A stretch of 64,000 bases of DNA from a virus. A program made the translations under genes and the position numbers. The stretch is taken from IMG/VR virus record IMGVR_UViG_3300013372_001471, positions 1-64,000 of that record. One strand, written 5' to 3'. Of this stretch, positions 60,001-64,000 are shown piece after piece (the first letter of the stretch is position 1; each line of letters starts with the position of its first letter). The notes below the pieces were generated by a model. That model had not been told where the DNA came from and did not search any database. It saw only the letters and a program-made list of their open reading frames with translations.

Positions 60001-61217
60001 TCTAAATTTAATTGACTTCTATCGGTATCATGGATTGTTGTTCCTGAATATCTAATTGGACTCTTATCATCGGTCTCTATCATTTTTTCAAGTTCCGATG
60101 TTCCAATAAATTTTATTGGTGTGCCGTCTATATTAAATTCACTACCATCGTTAGTGTGGATAGTTCCTTGATTAAGTCTTAACACAGTAACATCTGGATT
60201 TACAACAAGACCTTCCTTTATAGTATCTGTTATTATATTTGGCGATTGTTCTTGTCTACTAAAACTCAACGGAGGAATTATAGGTTCTATTTCTGGTATT
60301 ATTATATTATCAACCGCATCATTTACATTCTTTGTTATTTCAACTGTATTTTCTGTTCTATCAAAAAACTGTGGTGGTCTTGTTATTTGAATCAATGGGT
60401 TTATTATATTACCAATAGGTGATAATATATCAGTATTGATTACAACTGCCTGGTCCGTTCTATCAAATGATTGTTGCGGAACGTTTATTACTGTTCCTGG
60501 ATTTGTTATATTATTGGATGCATCATTTATATTTCTTGATATATTTGGGGAACTATCTTCTCTCTCAAATGTTTGTGCAGGTCTATTGAGTTCAATATCA
60601 GATCTATTATTGTTTTGACCCGGTGTTGTTCTACTTACTTCAACTTCCGATTCACTTAATCTACTTTGAAATCTTGTTTGTGATATTTTTGAAAATTTAG
60701 ACTCTATTTGATCCAAACCAATTCCGGATGCAAGAGGTAGTCTTGAATCACTAACTGATGGCGATAATGCAGATACACTGTTTATCAATAAATTTTCAAC
60801 AGGAGTTTGAACTATATCGTCTAGTTTTGTAGATGAAAGTCTATCTTGAAGTTCGACTCTTTTATCTGATGGTATAACTATATCATCAAATTTTGATGAT
60901 TCCAATTTACCAACCAAATCAACTTTGTTTGGTTTTTTTGTATTATCTAATTCTGTTGTGCCTAATTTTTTAGTAACATCACTTGGTTTTGGTTTTTTTA
61001 TTTCATCGAGTTTTGTTTTTCCCAATTGACTTGTTAAGTTTACAACTTTTGGTTTTTTTATATTAGGAACTTCTTTGTATAAACTATCTGTAATTGGTTG
61101 GTTAGTTGCAAAATTTTTGTCACTAGTAGCAGATGATGCTTCTGGAGAACTCTTGCCCTCTTTTGAAACCTCTGACCTGTATTTAGCCAAATCCGATTTT
61201 AAGTCTACTAATGCCAT
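54048..61217 (-). CDS. Giant tail/baseplate protein with three tandem-repeat arrays
   Basis: A 2389-residue protein, one of the largest in such a genome. It has (1) N-terminal 25-residue repeats ending in TKLDDIK-type units (about 55-136); (2) about four 32-34-residue repeats around FDRT...N-I-x-P (208-345); (3) about 18 repeats of 42-48 residues with SS-x-F-x-W-x-G...VNYFD...GFH...Y-x-SKY (454-1260). The C-terminal 600 residues include GDPIYLYGSYERDVSFGFTVHIGSR, PICRLNIGHLFRKTPGFINSLSYTF and LPKTIQVAVGFTVIGNYRPEWGG, typical of a tail/baseplate protein. It ends with a Lys/Glu/Ala helix. It lies between tape measure and LysM-like baseplate genes. Confidence 0.7.
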   Translation of the reverse strand: MALVDLKSDLAKYRSEVSKEGKSSPEASSATSDKNFATNQPITDSLYKEVPNIKKPKVVNLTSQLGKTKLDEIKKPKPSDVTKKLGTTELDNTKKPNKVDLVGKLESSKFDDIVIPSDKRVELQDRLSSTKLDDIVQTPVENLLINSVSALSPSVSDSRLPLASGIGLDQIESKFSKISQTRFQSRLSESEVEVSRTTPGQNNNRSDIELNRPAQTFEREDSSPNISRNINDASNNITNPGTVINVPQQSFDRTDQAVVINTDILSPIGNIINPLIQITRPPQFFDRTENTVEITKNVNDAVDNIIIPEIEPIIPPLSFSRQEQSPNIITDTIKEGLVVNPDVTVLRLNQGTIHTNDGSEFNIDGTPIKFIGTSELEKMIETDDKSPIRYSGTTIHDTDRSQLNLDGITPTFPGGRYEKSINSLYSILGLQEVNFFSNQFAIGFNQRQQIGDSKYIGFSQFVWTGGSDDGPFTNAFADTNGRGFQTFVNPAESLYQPNSSQYDFTKITGVNYFDGNNNNTLGGFTIFAQPQITEYKTETSFLGWQGNRLGAPTVNYFDNIFLNTSDGFTKFALQGQSDYIPDSSIFDWDGNKQQSPTVNYFDQAGVNSNMGFHNFAGFMDSKYVQDSSTFVWVGNSTQNAPAVNYLDQFKQFTSTGFHVFAQKYDSKYLKNISEFIWDGNRQDAPAVNYFDLTAGKTTDGFTTFAQPYESLYVPDSSRFTWVGTRDDAPFVNYLDIPVKNATSGFDIFIPFLETKYINESSIHTWNANRQDAPVVNYFDIQNQYANSGFDKFHGLYDTRYVKDSSQFDFDGTKQNAPAVNYFDLLGRFTSVGFHTFPSFKESKYIKDSSEFDWNGLRNDAPAINYFDLQSTHTNAGFYTFAKEYESKYIKESSRFDWDGNRSAAPAVNYFDLPDKFTKTGFHILAQKYDSKYIKESSEFDWDGSRSDSPEVNFFDIRKRVTTAGFHRLAEIYDTKYVPEISIFDWNGSRDEAPQVNYFDLKGKFTTIGFHRLPELYDSKYVKDSSEFTFTGKFPKAGTDYFDKEKINQTGFTLNIQPKGKSKPTGTEYFHESSFYTFKGGRPGNPLESVIDFFANTNQSGFTMDIKRNEGLPPTEYVADSSRFDFDGSRPKPQSFFPDSNQTGFTLDIMAKGSSRPGTEYKTESSIFDFDGGRPAKQSFFPDDNQGGFTIDIMPKGAGNPDTEYINESSRFGFAGLRPTGINYFPDNNQSGFSIDIMRKGSGRPLTEYSTESSEFAWKGSRTGAPSNNYFGLYRTPTGKQYIDVQQKNNTTQAGRGFQTFYTDKTKTNYQSGYSIHSTESGPNKIKFGGLDTPVTNFFGFSPVKRDGFLPKMSTNDGTLYPIINPTLTYNLDDGGRLAVSNARASGGVTTVKGEEFAPLSLGKRPWTQPGTLASLENQVPNITINDSTHPYYVSSRTVLPKTAGAYNKKYERTMRDNRQINGSYLYGYSENGGQLNLQYRKFQLDTDSYNSSGFRQDPYVLRGIQIKDVVKNERWGNSRFPSGSVDFVSKGGYSDQFSDINALDVKRIDLWLKSPRGQKWETLQTQLYDNNPFVDTLNDWDNPGTLSSPTAKTRMYNSDSLLNAIRDNTLRGRAIRIRHGDKPSSNNLDDFDYYERVVKKMNPSADNQFGNKIDVMKFPRESSNGGTILSSAIQKTSNVYSVYKYNRLIALLSELIPSAFVPINSKLPAAISSAQKERGSKIYRLSGLGGPNSGTDPNGETIINRASHPFMIHYDTSGILPESYPSTAKRETWFGPKTKTGDSAEDEAGTNNTYSGRLEKQYRESSNTFDGLMTALSYLVSGSTLSGKESQEYPGGKTNPDNSAFIQPSAYKLIQQKDPFTPRPIAYIDRTRANIAGDTDIQSTMPIQLPDVLKQIPTGQTQADAPIKQYAAVAYGKLKKIPRGDANRSHDYNDFRHDIEWGDKKKTFSTDPAVIDYKTNNLEDKFGFGNPGKVGADRSKPFRSNIKYNGGKVVKKQGDGYEFRGDRINIIDFKKWRDPVKLMNDADVYELNDTEIPGKKDLITFYFTSTQLSGKGATGKAAEAIVFRAAFDSITDNHKPSWSPQMYMGRGDPIYLYGSYERDVSFGFTVHIGSRDEQAATWRKLNYLASWTAPDYSSGKFRSPICRLNIGHLFRKTPGFINSLSYTFDNVGGTWETGHLKEDKNYNNEEAKPGVLQLPKTIQVAVGFTVIGNYRPEWGGVMYSLYDDINGDGLMPAISSNDERINFFRTNDGDAKPPADEDPTREADLKPFEDIKDGDGLSDEDYKKMGYVKVPVKQKVRIEKPGGKDDEFEEKEETVYTWLPASQQESFEKNRARDEALDAADAEEQKKYAADTKAYEEAEAKRIADETAKKAAQDAAKQASNKNPP
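57420..59858 (-). repeat. Array of about 18 tandem 42-48-residue protein repeats
   Basis: The units read [VI]-x-[DE]-SS-x-F-[DT]-W-x-G-x-R-x-x-AP-x-VNYFD-x-(5)-T-x-x-GFH-x-(5)-Y-[DE]-[ST]-KY in the first 13 copies (subtype A). The last five copies (subtype B) read SS-x-F-D-F-D-G-x-RP...SFFPD-NQ-x-GFT-x-DI-x-KG...P-x-TEY. Unit length is about 130 bases. The DNA copies have diverged but the spacing is regular, which implies old duplication and purifying selection on structure. Confidence 0.9.
60183..60596 (-). repeat. Array of about four 32-34-residue repeats
   Basis: Residues 208-345 of the giant protein. Units start with F-[DES]-R-[TEQ] (residues 218, 251, 285, 319) and contain ...I-T/N-x-x-I-x-x-A/G-x-x-N-I-I-x-P... 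The period is 32-34 residues. No family recognised. Confidence 0.8.
60810..61055 (-). repeat. Array of about four 20-28-residue N-terminal repeats
   Basis: Residues 55-136 of the giant protein. Units resemble K-x-x-D/N-L-x-x-KLG-x-T-K/E-LD-[DEN]-I/T-x-KPK, e.g. LTSQLGKTKLDEIKKPK and VTKKLGTTELDNTKKPN. They are Lys/Pro-rich and probably extended. Confidence 0.8.
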
Positions 61218-61244
61218 TATTTACATATCCTGTTTAATTCAGTA

Positions 61245-61252
61245 ATAAATAT
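61245..61252 (-). promoter_or_regulatory. ATATTTAT-class promoter-like motif
   Basis: The coding strand reads TTTCATATTTATTACTGAA, 27 bases upstream of the giant protein start at 61217, in the 49-base gap after the tape measure gene. Confidence 0.5.
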
Positions 61253-61266
61253 GAAAGTGTGTTGTT

Positions 61267-64000
61267 TTATTGTGCCTGACGACCAAATGTGTTTTGAACA
61301 TTATATGATTTCTTAATGTCTAATGTTGAACGTATTTCTTCAACAAACCTATCACCAAATTTAATAATTGTTGGTTGACCTGCAATACTACTGAACAACC
61401 CAATAAGTTGATCCAACTTACCTTCAACTCCACTCATGTTTACTCCACCAGCAGCAGGACCGGCTACACCACCACCAGCAGCGGCTCCCATAGCACTTGG
61501 TGATGCAGAAACAGATTGCATTCCAATCGGAGATACTGCAGTTGCTGCGGGGGTTGATATATTTGATTCTGCACCCTTCTTTCCTTCTTCTTCTTTTTCA
61601 CCACCACCAAAAATTGATGATATTCCGCCAACTATTGAATCCATTACTTTCGATGCCTTAGATTCAGTAGAAGTTTGATTTATTTTTTCAAAAACTTGTC
61701 CAAGTTTTTCAACATCCATACCAGCAATAGTATCTGCAAGAGTTTTAAGTGATGTTGAAATTTCCAACAAACTTTTAGCAACAGCAGAAAGTTTTTCAGG
61801 TTCTAATGATGCAATCAATTTTTGCATTGTTGATAGTGGACTTTCGCCTCCAAGAAGACTTCCAATCCCTTCCATGATTGCACCACCACCTAAACTTTGC
61901 ATTAAGTTACCTAGTGATTCTTTGAATTGATCAAGTTTTGTTGTATCTATTGTTTGTAGACTTGTTCCAATCATTGCCAGACCGGCAGATAACATAGTTA
62001 CACCCGCGGCAATTCCTAATAATCCTGATGGATCAACTTCTCTAACAAGTGTCATCAACATATCAAATGGACTATCACCACCAAATAAACTTCCCAAACC
62101 TTCTAATGCGGCACCTATACCACTACCACCACCAAATGCAGCGAGAGCACCAGCAAGTGCGGTTATACCACCTGCGATTCCAAATAATTGTCCTGGATCC
62201 ATTTCACCAAGAGCAAGTAATCTATCTATAAATCCATATATTGCCCCAGCAATCGCATTTATGACATCAACGATTGCACCACCAACTGTGCTAATTACTG
62301 TATTTAGTCCTTCAAAGAATGTTTGTAATAATGGTCCAACAGAACCAGCGGCGGCACCTATTACATAAAGTGCGGCGCCAAATATAAGAAGAGCACCGGA
62401 TAATACAGCCAATACTGCTGCACCAGCAAGGAATAACGGAGCAGCTGCACCTAATAATGCAGCAACTGCAACCAAACCAAGTAGTGCAACACCTGCTTTT
62501 GCCATATCTTCCCATTTTATTCCAACAAAGAATTGTAATGCAAGACCTATTACATAAAGAGCTGCACCTAATATCAACATAGCAGCTGCACCTATAATCA
62601 TTTCTTTACTTGCCTTACCCATCAAATACGCAATACCTGCAAGTCCGAGAAGAGCAACACCAGCTTTTGCCATTGCAGCCCAATCAACTTTCATAAATTC
62701 TTGAACTGCTTTAGCAGTTACATAAAGAGCTGCAGCAAGAATTAGTATAGCAGCTGCACCTTGCATCATTTTTTTAGTGTCCATTTTATTTACAGCATCA
62801 ACTATACCATCCATGAATCCACCACCCTTCTTTCCAGCCTTTGGCATTTTTGCCTTTTTTGAACCACCCATTCCACCTGCTTTATCTGCAACCATATCTT
62901 TCATTTTTGAACCAAACGCACCCGCCTTTTCAGTAACTTTTCCGAATGCTCCACCCAATTTACCAGTAACTCCACCCGCTAAACCTTTAATACCATCCAT
63001 TAGTGGACCCTTCACCATATCGAACAGACCCATTGCTCCTTTACCGGCTAATTTGAAACCAGCCGCTACACCACCTGGTCCAGCAACTTTAAGTGCCATT
63101 GCACCTATACCTGCAACTGATGGGTTTATGAATCCCATTAGTCCACCGACTGCTCCACCTGCATCCGCGAAACCACCAACTAATTTACTAACAAATTCTA
63201 TTATTTGTGGTAATCTTTTCATTAAAGTTTGAACCGCTTCCATCAATTTTGGAAGTGCCTCCTTTACACCAGCAGCAATAGCATCCATATCAATTTCATC
63301 TATCATTTTTTGGAAAACTGAAACACCTTCACCTCCATCTTCCAATCCACCAACTATTTCGAGAACTGCATCAATAACAGGAGCAAACTTTTGTTTCAAT
63401 TTTTCAACAGCATCAGCCATCGCTTCTTGTAAACTGGCGGAACGTTTTTCAGCTGCAAGTTTTTCTATGTATGCCTTTTGTTGATCATTTGCCGCACTCT
63501 TTGATGCCTCCGCAAGTTCTTTTGCATTCATCTTTGAAAGATTTTCAGCCATAGTGGCATCTATTTTTGCTTCTTTGAGTTTTTCAGCGTTAGTAAGCAT
63601 ATCTGTCATTTCTTCAACAGACATACCCATTGCCTTTGCCATTGCCTCCTGTTGAATAGCATTCATTCCTTGAAATTCCTCCAAAGAACCGGCTTGATTT
63701 AATAATTCTTCTTGAAGATTGTATATGTCACCTTCCATTGCATATCTTCTAGCGGCATCTAATTGTAAGTTTTTACCAGTCAATGCTTGTGCTTCCATTT
63801 CTGCAGTAAGAGATGATTCCAAATCAAGCATACCACGACCAATATCTTTAACTTTCTTAAGATCCATACCCAACATTTTTGCCTTCATAGCGGCAGCAGC
63901 AAGTTCTTTGGTTGAACCCTTAAATGCAACTGCAACTTCTTTTGGAACACTTGCAAGTGTTTTCATTGCTTCTTTAGCATTCATTACCCCTTTACCAACA
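61267..64000 (-). CDS. Tail tape measure protein, 5' end outside the window
   Basis: At least 910 residues; the frame is open to the right edge, so the start is missing. The visible N-terminal part (DLESSLTAEMEAQALTGKNLQLDAARRYAMEGDIYNLQEELLNQAGSLEEFQGMNAIQQEAMAKAMGMSVEEMTDML) is typical of tape measure proteins of environmental T4-like phages. From about residue 395 of the visible part there are repeated hydrophobic helices (AAAILILAAALYVTAKAVQEFM, AAAMLILGAALYVIGLALQFFVG), as expected for the segment that crosses the host membrane. A Gly/Ala/Ser-rich linker and a short C-terminal coiled domain (GKLDQLIGLFSSIAG) follow. It sets the tail length. Confidence 0.85.
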   Translation of the reverse strand, partial: VGKGVMNAKEAMKTLASVPKEVAVAFKGSTKELAAAAMKAKMLGMDLKKVKDIGRGMLDLESSLTAEMEAQALTGKNLQLDAARRYAMEGDIYNLQEELLNQAGSLEEFQGMNAIQQEAMAKAMGMSVEEMTDMLTNAEKLKEAKIDATMAENLSKMNAKELAEASKSAANDQQKAYIEKLAAEKRSASLQEAMADAVEKLKQKFAPVIDAVLEIVGGLEDGGEGVSVFQKMIDEIDMDAIAAGVKEALPKLMEAVQTLMKRLPQIIEFVSKLVGGFADAGGAVGGLMGFINPSVAGIGAMALKVAGPGGVAAGFKLAGKGAMGLFDMVKGPLMDGIKGLAGGVTGKLGGAFGKVTEKAGAFGSKMKDMVADKAGGMGGSKKAKMPKAGKKGGGFMDGIVDAVNKMDTKKMMQGAAAILILAAALYVTAKAVQEFMKVDWAAMAKAGVALLGLAGIAYLMGKASKEMIIGAAAMLILGAALYVIGLALQFFVGIKWEDMAKAGVALLGLVAVAALLGAAAPLFLAGAAVLAVLSGALLIFGAALYVIGAAAGSVGPLLQTFFEGLNTVISTVGGAIVDVINAIAGAIYGFIDRLLALGEMDPGQLFGIAGGITALAGALAAFGGGSGIGAALEGLGSLFGGDSPFDMLMTLVREVDPSGLLGIAAGVTMLSAGLAMIGTSLQTIDTTKLDQFKESLGNLMQSLGGGAIMEGIGSLLGGESPLSTMQKLIASLEPEKLSAVAKSLLEISTSLKTLADTIAGMDVEKLGQVFEKINQTSTESKASKVMDSIVGGISSIFGGGEKEEEGKKGAESNISTPAATAVSPIGMQSVSASPSAMGAAAGGGVAGPAAGGVNMSGVEGKLDQLIGLFSSIAGQPTIIKFGDRFVEEIRSTLDIKKSYNVQNTFGRQAQ

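Noticed and set aside
1-64000. Many open frames of 60-190 residues on the plus strand
   Set aside because: They all lie opposite stronger minus-strand genes, have compositions typical of antisense frames, lack ribosome binding sites, and no recognisable motifs. No plus-strand gene was accepted.
1-64000. tRNA, rRNA, CRISPR array, insertion sequence or attachment site
   Set aside because: No gap is large enough to hold much, I saw no cloverleaf with an anticodon arm in the gaps, no regularly spaced direct repeats outside coding repeats, and no transposase or integrase motif.

Overview
The window is a stretch of a large tailed-phage genome with T4-like (myovirus-type) core genes. Every credible gene lies on the minus strand, so transcription runs from high to low coordinates. 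The DNA is AT-rich, genes are tightly packed (many stop/start overlaps such as ATGA or GTGA), no intergenic gap exceeds about 180 bases, and I found no tRNA, rRNA, CRISPR array, integrase or transposase. The host is probably a bacterium with a type IX secretion system (Bacteroidota, Ignavibacteria, Kapabacteria and relatives), because the phage carries a secreted protein with a type IX C-terminal sorting domain and another of a secreted family common in those bacteria.

Layout in the direction of transcription. 64000-50800 is a virion block: tape measure protein (cut by the window edge), a 2389-residue tail/baseplate protein with three arrays of tandem repeats, a LysM/gp53-like baseplate protein and two associated proteins. 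50731-42791 carries a small family-A DNA-polymerase-like protein, several small unknown genes, then a replication/recombination run: gp32-like ssDNA-binding protein, RecA/UvsX recombinase, 5'-3' exonuclease, DnaB/gp41-like helicase and a gene resembling aminoacyl-tRNA-protein transferases, ended by two hairpin terminators. 42683-31935 holds a B12-dependent ribonucleotide reductase, an ADP-ribosyltransferase, a nucleotidyltransferase, a histone-H1-like peptide, Hsp20, a large structural protein, thioredoxin, a PLP enzyme and dUTPase. 31921-21680 is the second replication block: family-B polymerase, sliding clamp and clamp loader interleaved with three related SPPY methyltransferases, a DUF1599/Nmad1-type protein and a Cas4-like iron-sulfur nuclease.

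21604-5971 is a single 15.6-kb glycan operon led by a 50-residue ribbon-helix-helix gene. It contains about ten glycosyltransferases (GT2, GT4, GT7, GT9 and GT10 types), GDP-mannose 4,6-dehydratase, an epimerase, a miniature aminotransferase, a hexapeptide acyltransferase, a ketoacyl synthase III, a phytanoyl-CoA-dioxygenase-like enzyme and a cupin. 5923-2370 holds small genes (Dps-like, NUDIX, zinc ribbon, an extremely acidic protein). 2307-179 is a cassette of three consecutive proteins with signal peptides, one with a type IX sorting domain, followed by a tail-collar-domain protein and a terminator.

Two recurrent motifs on the coding strand, CATATATTAG (and TATATTTG variants) and ATATTTAT, sit mostly 23-50 bases upstream of start codons and look like two promoter classes. 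The first precedes clamp, clamp loader, gp32 and the secreted cassette; the second precedes tail genes, the glycan operon and several small genes. Several proteins start with a short basic peptide ending in L/I-x-E, resembling the T4 capsid-targeting signal that is cut by the prohead protease; one of these is an ADP-ribosyltransferase, as T4 Alt is.
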